Below the pieces are notes generated by a model. That model was not told the origin of the DNA, ran no database searches, and worked only from the letters and a program-made list of their open reading frames with translations. Positions 1 to 6,223 of a stretch of 32,177 bases of DNA are shown in pieces; position 1 is the first letter of the stretch; the number at the start of each line of letters is the position of its first letter. The stretch lies in contig JAKOVL010000217.1 in NCBI GenBank assembly GCA_029782095.1, positions 1-32,177 on the forward strand, read 5' to 3'. Source of the stretch: Bacillota bacterium. Lineage in GTDB: Bacteria; Bacillota; Dethiobacteria; DTU022. A program made the translations under genes and the position numbers.

Positions 1-310
1 TACCAATATCATGAATGTCGCCTTCAACGGTTCCCATAACAACCTTACCGATCTTTACACTCTCATCATCGCTCTTAGTCAATCCCGGTTTCACTATTTC
101 TGAGATTTGTTTAAGTATTTCGCCAGCAAAAATAAGCTCAGGTATAAAATACTGACCTTTTTCAAACCTATTCCCGACCTCTGCCATCGCACTTTTACAA
201 CTGTCCAGTATCACCATCGGATCTTGACCCGACCCAAGCAACTCCCTTACTCTTTCTAATGCCTCATTTTCCTTAAGATTGGATAATAGTTTAATTAGCT
301 TTTCAGGCAT
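1..310 (-). CDS. Corrinoid methyl-carrier protein (5' part, runs off window)
   Basis: The 103 visible residues form the N-terminal helical cap of a methyltransferase-associated corrinoid protein, followed by the start of the B12-binding domain. The cobalt-ligand motif GDIHDIG is seen, with His at residue 100, just before the window edge cuts the gene. Family knowledge: such proteins (MtaC/MtbC/MttC type) carry a methyl group on cobalamin between a substrate-specific methyltransferase and a second methyltransferase in the cytoplasm. The ATG at 308-310 follows GGAGGC with normal spacing. The gene has its own promoter (457-486) with flanking palindromes, and a terminator separates it from the related gene at 624-1274. 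The substrate cannot be told without the partner methyltransferase, which would lie to the left. Confidence 0.9.
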   Translation of the reverse strand, partial: MPEKLIKLLSNLKENEALERVRELLGSGQDPMVILDSCKSAMAEVGNRFEKGQYFIPELIFAGEILKQISEIVKPGLTKSDDESVKIGKVVMGTVEGDIHDIG

Positions 311-346
311 TTAATTTCCTGCCTCCTTTTCATTATTAAATATTTA

Positions 347-427
347 TCAGTCTTCGCCAGCCAACTTTTCTAGGACTTCCTCCCAGCTTTTCGGGGTCAA
401 GACGCCACCACTGGAATAACCCTCCTT
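347..427 (-). other. Leader with orphan Shine-Dalgarno and short open frame
   Basis: The transcript leader upstream of the corrinoid gene at 1-310 has a perfect AAGGAGG at 421-427, far from that gene's start. Downstream of it an open frame reads GVLTPKSWEEVLEKLAGED and stops at 347-349. It has no ATG/GTG/TTG at the right distance from this site; the GTG at optimal distance is in another frame and stops after four codons. It could be a leader peptide, the frameshifted remnant of a small gene, or chance. Apart from this, the 311-623 gap holds only the promoter, operators and terminator listed separately. Confidence 0.25.
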
Positions 428-434
428 ATATATA

Positions 435-485
435 TGTATATACACCACATGGACTAATTATATCATATGTTAAAATGTATATACA
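435..485 (-). promoter_or_regulatory. Twin TGTATATACA operators
   Basis: The perfect 10-bp palindrome TGTATATACA occurs at 435-444 and again at 476-485, 41 bp apart or about four helical turns. It fits the operator style described for the HutC subfamily of GntR regulators (GT-N-TA-N-AC). One copy overlaps the -35 box of the corrinoid gene promoter and the other lies just past the predicted transcription start. The GntR/UTRA protein at 1290-2033 is the obvious candidate ligand. The placement suggests repression. AT richness makes single copies less meaningful, but two identical copies flanking a promoter are more persuasive. Confidence 0.6.
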
Positions 486-486
486 A
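457..486 (-). promoter_or_regulatory. SigA-type promoter of the leftmost corrinoid gene
   Basis: A consensus TATAAT lies at 457-462 (read on the minus strand), 18 bp downstream of TTGTAT at 481-486. Transcription would start near 450, giving a leader of about 140 nt before the ATG at 310. The promoter sits directly after a terminator and is flanked by two identical palindromes. Confidence 0.6.
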
Positions 487-494
487 GATAAAAC

Positions 495-521
495 AAAAAA
501 AATGCTGTTATCTCTCAGCAT
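495..521 (-). terminator. Rho-independent terminator after second corrinoid gene
   Basis: On the minus strand ATGCTG and CAGCAT form a 6-bp stem with an 8-nt loop, followed at once by a run of eight T. It ends transcription coming from the gene at 624-1274 and isolates the next promoter. Confidence 0.75.
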
Positions 522-623
522 GGTGGGAAAGCGGAAGCCACATTCCCTTGCGCCACCAGGAGCAGGGATTTCTCTTTATGCCTGACAAAAAACTCAACCG
601 AACAAAGGGCCCCTCTGGTTCTT

Positions 624-1274
624 TTATTTTGGGGAAATGCCCGCCGTAATTTGCTTAAAAATTTTCATCGCCTTAACGGCATCATTGGAAATGTAATCAA
701 CACCAGTGTATTCCTTTACCTGTTCATTAACAGGATACCCCCCTAATACAATTTTAACATCATCTCTAAGACCAGCTTCTACAAGCAAGTCTACCATTTC
801 TTTTACATAACCTATGCAGAAAGTGAGAAGCACACAAACGCCAATGACCGTGGCACCTGTTTCTTTAATAGCCTCCAGAAATTTTGTTGGGGAGACGTCT
901 ACCCCCAAATCATGAACGCGATATCCCGATGAGCGAAGCAGGTAAATAACGATATTTTTGCCCAAGTCATGGATATCTCCTTCAATAGTACCAATGATAA
1001 TCTGGGCACCGTTGCCCTCAGTGAATTCTGCAACATTTTTATAAAAATAGGGTTCGATGATTACCATAATTTCTTTCAGTATCTCTGCAGACATGATTAA
1101 ATCCGAGAGGTAGTAACTGCCTTCGCTATACCTCTTCCCTACCATTTCCACACCTTTTTTGCACTGCTCAACAATCTCATAAGCGGTCTCGCCAGAACTC
1201 ATTTTTTCCCTAACAATAGCTATCGCCCTTTCTTCGTCAAGGTTAGCTATAGCCTCGATTAAATCTTTTCCCAC
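624..1274 (-). CDS. Corrinoid methyl-carrier protein (B12-binding)
   Basis: A 216-residue protein with an N-terminal four-helix cap (about residues 1-85) and a C-terminal Rossmann-like cobalamin domain. The lower ligand His102 is in GDIHDLGKN and a later LGGYP matches the GG motif of the family. The usual Ser of the S-x-L motif is replaced by Cys (GVCVLLT). Role by family: methyl carrier in a corrinoid-dependent methyltransferase system, cytoplasmic. The start is taken as GTG at 1272-1274 because GGAGG lies 8 nt before it; the TTG two codons upstream is only 2 nt from that site. It follows the GntR gene by 15 bp and is probably co-transcribed with it. It is a paralogue of the truncated gene at 1-310. 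Confidence 0.9.
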   Translation of the reverse strand: MGKDLIEAIANLDEERAIAIVREKMSSGETAYEIVEQCKKGVEMVGKRYSEGSYYLSDLIMSAEILKEIMVIIEPYFYKNVAEFTEGNGAQIIIGTIEGDIHDLGKNIVIYLLRSSGYRVHDLGVDVSPTKFLEAIKETGATVIGVCVLLTFCIGYVKEMVDLLVEAGLRDDVKIVLGGYPVNEQVKEYTGVDYISNDAVKAMKIFKQITAGISPK

Positions 1275-1289
1275 TGGCAATACCTCCAG

Positions 1290-2033
1290 TTAATCCTTAA
1301 TATCATTAATGTTCCAGCCTTCGTAGCTGGTTAGCTTATAGCGGTCCCCGCGGTAAACAGATTTTCCCCAGGCTATTTTCTTGCCCTCTGCATCGTAGAT
1401 GTGTTGAACCATAAAAAACACAGGCGCACCCGGTTTAATGTCTAGAACCTTAGCCTCTTCTTCAGTGGCTGTAGATGCCATCAATACTTTTTTCGAGCTT
1501 GAGGGACTCCTGTCACTGTGGGCTTCGGCAAGCCTTGAAAATAATGGATCCTTAAGTTGGGATTCTATAATTGGGGTTTTTTTAGTATAAACTGTATATT
1601 TAGTTTCGTATGCTATCGGTTCTCCATTAGCTGAGATCACAATTCCAAAGTAAAGGCATTTGGTATTGACCGCAATTCCCAGTTTCTTAGCCAGCTTCTC
1701 ATCAGCTTTAGTTATTCGAGTCTCCAGTACCTCTGCGTGTGGCACCATACCTTTTTGTTTAATTTCTTCATAAAAATTATTAAGGTTGAATACCACTTTG
1801 TCTAAGCGGGGACGGGCCACAAAGGTCCCCTTTCCTTTTTGGGTGTAAACCATCCCCGAAGATACTAATTCCGAAATTGCTCGGCGAACTGTCATTCTAC
1901 TGATGTTAAAGAGATTTGCTATTTCCATTTCCGTAGGAAGAGCATCGCCCGGCTTAAGTTGACCACTGCGTATCTGGCTTTCAAAATACTTGCGCAGCTG
2001 ATAATAAATTGGGATTACCGATTTTTTATCCAT
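1290..2033 (-). CDS. GntR family regulator, HutC/UTRA type
   Basis: A 247-residue transcription factor. Residues about 8-72 form the GntR winged helix (PIYYQLRKYFESQIRSG, then LPTEMEIANLFNISRMTVRR and KGKGTFVARP). Residues about 90-240 match the UTRA ligand-binding fold, which senses small molecules in the HutC subfamily. It is encoded just upstream of, and likely with, a corrinoid protein, so its effector may be the substrate or product of that methyl-transfer pathway (inference). Candidate operators are the TGTATATACA pair at 435-485 and weaker TATATATACA-like sites in its own upstream region. The ATG at 2031-2033 has only a modest ribosome-binding sequence (GGAGTGG). An insertion sequence lies directly upstream and may supply its promoter. 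Confidence 0.92.
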   Translation of the reverse strand: MDKKSVIPIYYQLRKYFESQIRSGQLKPGDALPTEMEIANLFNISRMTVRRAISELVSSGMVYTQKGKGTFVARPRLDKVVFNLNNFYEEIKQKGMVPHAEVLETRITKADEKLAKKLGIAVNTKCLYFGIVISANGEPIAYETKYTVYTKKTPIIESQLKDPLFSRLAEAHSDRSPSSSKKVLMASTATEEEAKVLDIKPGAPVFFMVQHIYDAEGKKIAWGKSVYRGDRYKLTSYEGWNINDIKD

Positions 2034-2070
2034 AATCTAACCCGCCACTCCATTAATACGTCTATATATA

Positions 2071-2100
2071 TATATATACATATTACCATATATATATACT
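2071..2100 (-). promoter_or_regulatory. Possible autoregulatory operator half-matches
   Basis: Between the GntR gene and its likely promoter are TATATATACA (2071-2080, 9 of 10 matches to TGTATATACA) and TATATATACT (2091-2100, 8 of 10). They sit in an AT dinucleotide tract, so the matches are weak evidence of autoregulation. Confidence 0.3.
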
Positions 2101-2104
2101 CATT

Positions 2105-2135
2105 ACTATAATAAATTATATGAAGATCGTGTCAA
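2105..2135 (-). promoter_or_regulatory. Candidate hybrid promoter at IS border driving gntR
   Basis: A perfect TTGACA (minus strand, 2130-2135) lies at the very edge of the insertion sequence. TATAGT at 2105-2110 follows after 19 bp. If the IS ends at 2129, the -35 box belongs to the IS and the -10 box to the host, a known way for IS elements to activate neighbours. A TATAAT at 2115-2120 is too close to TTGACA to pair with it. Confidence 0.4.
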
Positions 2136-3668
2136 GACACTGTAGGTTTTTTAAGGAACCTCACCTTACACCTTAGACAACCATTTGATTTTTCAATCCT
2201 TTTAGTGCCCTACGGGTTAGATTGCTGCCACTATTGAACAGGGGTATGTTGTTAATATTTTCCTTGCCCAGTAAATGTTTAACCTTTAAACGTCTCAATT
2301 CCTGTTTGGCTACTCGGTTTAGCTCAACGATAACGGGAGCAGGTGCTTGTGAGGACAGGTAATGCTCGTGCACTGATTCACCGTTTGCCTTTACAGCACG
2401 CATGGCAGCCATGTTGTCCGCCCCTTTGAGGCTCCATGCCATCGGACGGCTGCTTAGCCTGGCCGCCAGGATGTGGCTGACATGACCTTCCGCACTACAA
2501 CCTACTTCAGGGTTATTTACCCCTGCTTCAATCCCATCCCAGTTGTTTTCGATATACGTAATGGTATCCTGTATCCTTTTCTGTCTGGGAAGCCCTTCAG
2601 CTCTTTTTAAGGCGGTATTAAGCCGGGCCAGGACCGCCTGTTTATTTAAATCCCGAATCCCCTGGTAAATAGACGCCCTTAACTCCGGTGCGTGGGCAGT
2701 GGCTTTTAAAATATACTTGGCCAAGTGAAATTTATCCAAGATAAAAATGGCCCCAGGTATGTATTCTTGCCCGGTCCGGATCCATTTGGCGCCGTCTCCA
2801 GAGAGATAAATCTTTTCAATACTTAAAACATCGTAATGTGCCTCTATATAGTTACAAACCTCCCACCAAAACTCATCCGGTTTTTTACCAACCGTGGTAA
2901 AATACCTCACGTTTTTCAAACGCCGGCGCGGATACTCTTCAACCCCTTCATGGAGGTAGATCAGCCTGGCCTGGGCCCCTCGGCGACCTCGAACTGTTAC
3001 ATGGTCTTCATCGGCCTCAAGATACAACACAGGCACCCGGCGCTTCTGTATCGCCGCCGGCATCTCTCGGGCTTTGAATGCTCGGACGCATCTCGCTACG
3101 GTTTGCCTGCTGACTTTCAGTTGAGCATTATGACGGCTTACCTGCAAGGTGGATTCTTCGTAGGACGTTGTTGCGCATGCTTCTGCAAGCGCCGCTTTTA
3201 GATTTACGCCTACCCGCGCATGGGGTTTAATGCCTACTTTCTCATCCACCAGGTAAGCATATTTCTTGTTTTCTTTGTGCCGGTAGTAGCTCCTTTGATA
3301 CACCAACGGACCAAAGGGAGTTAGTATCTCTTTCCGGTCATTTCTGCGTACAACCGTCCAGTTGCGTTTCCTGTCTTCACTTTCATGTAACTGCTGATCT
3401 AGGGCCTCCAGCACCTCTTTCAATATGTCGCACCCCAGGCTATCTAAATCTTCCTTTAGCTTGGCTTCAAAGGTAGGATAGTCGCTTCCGCCTGCTAAAA
3501 CTTCTAGTATCTTTTCCGCTACCGAAAGGAATTTTGATTCTACTAAACGAACTACATCCATGAGGAACCTCGGCCTCCTTCTAGGGGGTATTCATCCGAG
3601 CAGATGTGAGGTTCCTCTTCTCTTCTTCCTTTGAAATTTCCTCCAAAATACCTACAGTAATTTTACAC
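2129..3668 (-). mobile_element. ISLre2-type insertion sequence
   Basis: The element is about 1.54 kb with one transposase gene. Its ends are imperfect inverted repeats: GTGTCAAGACACTGTAGG at 2129-2146 and, on the other strand, GTGTAAAATTACTGTAGG ending at 3668 (14 of 18 match). The best conserved core is ACTGTAGG, so the true tip could be 10 bp further in. Subterminal AGGAACCTCAC (2154-2164) is repeated exactly in inverted orientation at 3606-3616, and AGGAACCTC occurs once more at 3563-3571. No target duplication is visible at either possible border, which suggests an old insertion or a rearranged flank. It marks the boundary between the corrinoid block and the core genome. Confidence 0.75.
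2173..3561 (-). CDS. Transposase, ISLre2 (UPF0236) family
   Basis: An intact 462-residue transposase. The N-terminal third carries the family's zinc-free domain with FGPLVYQRSYYRHKENKKYA. Acidic residues that fit a DDE-like triad are D in LEADEDHV, D in LSGDGAKWI and E in GCSAEGHVSH. Family role: cut-and-paste or copy transposition of the surrounding element. The ATG at 3559-3561 has AAGGAGG about 12 nt upstream, a slightly long spacing. There is no internal stop or frameshift, so the element could still be mobile. Confidence 0.9.
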   Translation of the reverse strand: MDVVRLVESKFLSVAEKILEVLAGGSDYPTFEAKLKEDLDSLGCDILKEVLEALDQQLHESEDRKRNWTVVRRNDRKEILTPFGPLVYQRSYYRHKENKKYAYLVDEKVGIKPHARVGVNLKAALAEACATTSYEESTLQVSRHNAQLKVSRQTVARCVRAFKAREMPAAIQKRRVPVLYLEADEDHVTVRGRRGAQARLIYLHEGVEEYPRRRLKNVRYFTTVGKKPDEFWWEVCNYIEAHYDVLSIEKIYLSGDGAKWIRTGQEYIPGAIFILDKFHLAKYILKATAHAPELRASIYQGIRDLNKQAVLARLNTALKRAEGLPRQKRIQDTITYIENNWDGIEAGVNNPEVGCSAEGHVSHILAARLSSRPMAWSLKGADNMAAMRAVKANGESVHEHYLSSQAPAPVIVELNRVAKQELRRLKVKHLLGKENINNIPLFNSGSNLTRRALKGLKNQMVV

Positions 3669-3762
3669 TAACGTTCCTGTACATGGTTTCAGGCCGGCCT
3701 TTTTGACCGCCGACCCGAAAACCGATGGATATTTCTGAATTTAACCGCTTGGAATTATTTGC

Positions 3763-3924
3763 TTAAGCCCGGGTAAACCGGCGACGGCTTTTTTCTTCCT
3801 CCATCTCCGCCTCAATTTCTAAAATTTTGGCCAAAATAGCCGCTTTCTCGCTACCCTTGGCGATAATATACTCGCGTAATAGGTTTTCACGGGTTTCTGC
3901 CAAGCTCACCAATACATCAGCCAT
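3763..3924 (-). CDS. Small 53-residue charged protein, unknown
   Basis: A short frame of 53 codons beginning MADVLVSLAETRENLLRE and ending EEEKSRRRFTRA. GGAGG sits exactly 8 nt before the ATG at 3922-3924, one of the best ribosome-binding sites in the window. The product has no membrane segment or signal peptide and is predicted to be largely helical and highly charged, with a coiled-coil-like stretch (LAKILEIEAEMEEEK). I do not recognise a family. It lies between the IS and a tRNA gene, a typical place for cargo or integration remnants. It could be a small regulatory or structural protein. Confidence 0.6.
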   Translation of the reverse strand: MADVLVSLAETRENLLREYIIAKGSEKAAILAKILEIEAEMEEEKSRRRFTRA

Positions 3925-4273
3925 GTCAAAAGCCTCCCAAAGTTGATTTATGCCTTATTTTGAACAATTTCGACAGAAATATGCATGGGTGCTTCGGCGG
4001 GCTTAAGCAGTTTAAGGATTTTGTTTCAAGTAAGCCTGGCTGTTCGAGGAGAGGAAACTCAGAAGCCAGAAATAGGGATAAGGAATAGGATACCAGGATT
4101 GAGGATACAGGAGAAAACCGGAGGCACTTTTGGCGCAGGTATTTTGGCTGATTCCTGATGCTGCAATTGAACCATTAAACTGGAACATAAGCATAGCCAG
4201 GGATGCATACCTGTCCCTGGCCATAAAAGAGCACAAGCGTCAAGGCCATTCCTTTAGCTTATAACTAAAGAAA
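3925..4273. other. Gap without a confident gene; possible decayed fragment
   Basis: No convincing gene lies here. On the plus strand at 4103-4264 one frame stays open and ends plausibly (WNISIARDAYLSLAIKEHKR, then stop). GGAGG lies 5 nt before an in-frame TTG, but the frame opens just after a stop codon and no family is recognised. It may be the C-terminal stub of a lost gene or chance. The 74-codon minus-strand frame at 4012-4236 has atypical composition and no ribosome-binding site. Confidence 0.3.
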
Positions 4274-4305
4274 GGGGCCGTCCTATTTGACTTTAGGACA
4301 GCCCC
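4274..4305 (-). terminator. Terminator of tRNA-Thr
   Basis: On the minus strand GGGGCTGTCCTA pairs with TAGGACGGCCCC (11 of 12 bp) around an 8-nt loop, followed by TTTCTTT. It starts 6 bp after the tRNA end. The stem resembles the hairpins at 7666-7691, 7838-7870 and 16049-16085. Confidence 0.8.
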
Positions 4306-4311
4306 TGCAAC

Positions 4312-4387
4312 TGGAGCCGGCAAGAGGACTCGAACCCCCAACAGGCTGATTACGATTCAGCTGCTCTACCAATTGAGCTATGCCGGC
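4312..4387 (-). tRNA. tRNA-Thr (anticodon CGT)
   Basis: A complete cloverleaf with encoded CCA. The acceptor stem is GCCGGCA/TGCCGGC, the D stem GCTC/GAGC, the anticodon stem GCTGA/TCAGC with loop ATCGTAA, so the anticodon is CGT, reading ACG threonine codons. The T arm has TTCGAGT with two G-U pairs in its stem. The discriminator base is T, normal for tRNA-Thr. It has its own promoter and terminator and is a single-gene unit. Confidence 0.95.
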
Positions 4388-4398
4388 GTGGCAGAAAT

Positions 4399-4427
4399 AT
4401 TATAACCGATGCAGCAAAATTTCTCAA
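4399..4427 (-). promoter_or_regulatory. tRNA-Thr promoter
   Basis: TTGAGA (4422-4427) and TATAAT (4399-4404), read on the minus strand, are separated by the ideal 17 bp. Transcription would begin a few bases before the mature tRNA 5' end at 4387. Confidence 0.8.
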
Positions 4428-4501
4428 GTGCATTTCCCTGAGAGGCAGGGTGTTTTTGCCCGGCAAGGCGGCGATAAACTATAAAAGGGCCGGCCAGCTT
4501 T

Positions 4502-5017
4502 TTATTTCAGTTGATGGCGATAATCCCTGCTGAGGGCCGCATAGTGGCGATACATTCCCCCGGCTGCCGGGAGCTGTTCCTCGGTTAGCTCCCGCACCAC
4601 TTTGGCCGGAAACCCCATGACCAGGGAGCGGGGCGGTATGACTGTTCCCGGTGTAATCAAGCTTCCCGCAGCGATTAAGCTGCCGCGGCCAACTACAGCA
4701 CCGTTAAGAATAATCGCCCCCATGCCCACCAGCACTTCGTCCTCTAGGGTACAGCCATGCAATATGGCATTATGCCCCACGGTAACCCGGCTGCCGATAC
4801 GTACCGGCTGATCATAATCGACATGGACTGTGGCATTATCCTGGATATTAGTTTCTGCTCCAACTATAATTTCATCCATATCCCCGCGCAGCACAGCATT
4901 GAACCAGATGCTGGAACCGGAGCCAATGGTAACCCGCCCCACCACATGGGCACCTGGCGCGATAAATACGTCCGCTGCCAGGGAGGGAGAATAGCCCAGG
5001 TAGGATATGACTGCCAA
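4502..5017 (-). CDS. Gamma-class carbonic anhydrase family protein
   Basis: A 171-residue left-handed beta-helix protein of the gamma-carbonic anhydrase/YrdA/PaaY family, with hexapeptide repeats through about residues 15-140. The three metal-ligand histidines are visible in ATVHVD and GHNAILHGC. Family role: Zn/Fe-dependent CO2 hydration in some members, but many YrdA-like proteins have unknown substrates. The start is TTG at 5015-5017 with AAGGTG 7 nt upstream; no ATG fits. It is the last gene of the operon with UPF0280, NIL-ferredoxin and HcyBio, 21 bp after UPF0280. Whether it takes part in sulfur metabolism is not shown by sequence. Confidence 0.88.
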   Translation of the reverse strand: MAVISYLGYSPSLAADVFIAPGAHVVGRVTIGSGSSIWFNAVLRGDMDEIIVGAETNIQDNATVHVDYDQPVRIGSRVTVGHNAILHGCTLEDEVLVGMGAIILNGAVVGRGSLIAAGSLITPGTVIPPRSLVMGFPAKVVRELTEEQLPAAGGMYRHYAALSRDYRHQLK

Positions 5018-5038
5018 TAACTGACACCTTCTTTCCGA

Positions 5039-5794
5039 TTAGATCCCTTCATGGCTTAGCGGCAGCAGCGATACTTCTCCCCAGGCGGCCATTCTGTCGC
5101 CGCAGATCAATACGGCCCCGGTTACTCCATTAATGTGCCGGGCCTGCTCCACCGCTGCTTCCAAATCCCCGGGGCCCTGCACCAGGTTGCCCAGCGCCGT
5201 TGCTGCAGCATCGGCCAGCGGCACAGAAGGTGAAAGGGCTACGGCGGCGTCCGCTTGCCCCTTGCTAAAAGAAGGGCCTACCGTGCCTGACGAAGTGCAA
5301 ATTCCCAGCGGAGTTTGCTCCGGCCGGATTAGAAGGCCAAGCTTTCCGCTTAAGGGCGATTTGCCGGCATAGATGGACACGGAAACCGGTTCGCTGGCCT
5401 TTACAAACAGGTCGCCCCCGTTTTCCACCAGGACTTCAGGCGCATACTCCAGCAGGGCGAACCCCACTATCTCGGCAAAGGCCCCGGCCACAGCGGCCAT
5501 CGGCCCCACCCCGGCCAGATTGCCGGCCCGGGCCATGGCCAGGGCAATGGGTGGGGCCGAGCTGTCCACGAGACAAGGCTCCAGGGATACGGCAAAATAG
5601 GGATTCTGCTTTAGATAGCGCTCCAGGACTTGTCTCTGTCTCCAAACCAGTTGTTCAACCAGCTCGGGCAATTGTTCGCGGCTGCGGCAATTTCTGGAGA
5701 CGGCAATCCAGAGGTCTGTCTCCTGCACCGTGACGGTGAAGGAGTAAAAGCGGCTGCCCTCCTGAGAATTCCGGTAAAAGCGACGGGAGCTCAT
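5039..5794 (-). CDS. UPF0280 (COG2122, ApbE-like) protein
   Basis: A 251-residue protein of the UPF0280 family, recognised by SFTVTVQETDLWIAVS near the N-terminus, LVDSSAPPIALAMARAGNLA and the glycine-rich VENGGDLFV and GICTSSGTVGPSFSKGQADA. Family knowledge: COG2122 genes cluster with DUF39 and NIL-ferredoxin genes in methanogens and other anaerobes and have been linked to sulfur transfer for homocysteine synthesis. The start is the ATG at 5792-5794, whose ATGA overlaps the stop of the upstream gene by 4 bp and indicates translational coupling. The frame stays open to 6025, but that extension is just the upstream gene read out of frame. Confidence 0.9.
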   Translation of the reverse strand: MSSRRFYRNSQEGSRFYSFTVTVQETDLWIAVSRNCRSREQLPELVEQLVWRQRQVLERYLKQNPYFAVSLEPCLVDSSAPPIALAMARAGNLAGVGPMAAVAGAFAEIVGFALLEYAPEVLVENGGDLFVKASEPVSVSIYAGKSPLSGKLGLLIRPEQTPLGICTSSGTVGPSFSKGQADAAVALSPSVPLADAAATALGNLVQGPGDLEAAVEQARHINGVTGAVLICGDRMAAWGEVSLLPLSHEGI

Positions 5795-6210
5795 CGGGCA
5801 TTGTCCAGCAGCGTTTCCATGGCCCTGGCCGGGCAGGCGCGCAGGCAGAGTTCGCAGACCACGCACTTTTCTTCTATAAAACTGATTTTCATTTCCGGGC
5901 GATTTAAAACCAGGGCGCCGGAGGGACAGATCACAGAACAGGCCCCACAATGGGTGCAGCGATCCTCCTGCCAGGTAATCTGCTGTTTTAAATGCATTAC
6001 CTTTAAACCCTTCTTTTGCATCCATTCCAGGGCGCGGCGAAAGTTTGATTCTTCTCCGCTTAACTCCATCATGAGCCGCCCCTCTTTTTTAGGGTTAATA
6101 TCGGCGCGTAAAATATTCACCATTAGGTCAAAATCTTTGACCAGGCTATAGATAACCGGCTCCTCCACCAGGGTAGAGGGAAAACGAAGTACCAGTTTTT
6201 GTTTAACCAC
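5791..6210 (-). CDS. NIL domain-ferredoxin protein
   Basis: A 139-residue fusion. Residues 1-75 form a NIL domain (VKQKLVLRFPSTLVEEPVIY) and the remainder carries two 4Fe-4S cluster motifs, CTHCGACSVICP and CVVCELCLRACP. Family knowledge: this protein (MA1822 type in Methanosarcina) works with DUF39/HcyBio to make homocysteine from aspartate semialdehyde and sulfide, probably supplying electrons. It lies 13 bp after HcyBio and overlaps UPF0280 by 4 bp. All cluster cysteines are present. Confidence 0.93.
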   Translation of the reverse strand: MVKQKLVLRFPSTLVEEPVIYSLVKDFDLMVNILRADINPKKEGRLMMELSGEESNFRRALEWMQKKGLKVMHLKQQITWQEDRCTHCGACSVICPSGALVLNRPEMKISFIEEKCVVCELCLRACPARAMETLLDNAR

Positions 6211-6223
6211 TGAAACGGCCTCC

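Noticed and set aside
467-649. Plus-strand 60-codon frame
   Set aside because: It crosses the terminator and operators of minus-strand genes, has no ribosome-binding site and no family-like sequence.
2062-2100. TA-repeat tract as an operator array
   Set aside because: The dinucleotide run makes matches to TGTATATACA cheap; kept only as a low-confidence site.
2120-3677. Target-site duplication around the IS
   Set aside because: Flanks at either candidate border (ACTGTAGG or GTGT tips) share no 8-9 bp direct repeat.
4012-4236. 74-codon minus-strand frame rich in Tyr/Pro/Ser
   Set aside because: Composition is unlike neighbouring genes and no ribosome-binding site or motif is present.
5795-6025. 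N-terminal extension of the UPF0280 protein
   Set aside because: This stretch is the NIL-ferredoxin gene in another frame; the ATGA overlap at 5791-5794 gives a family-length protein.
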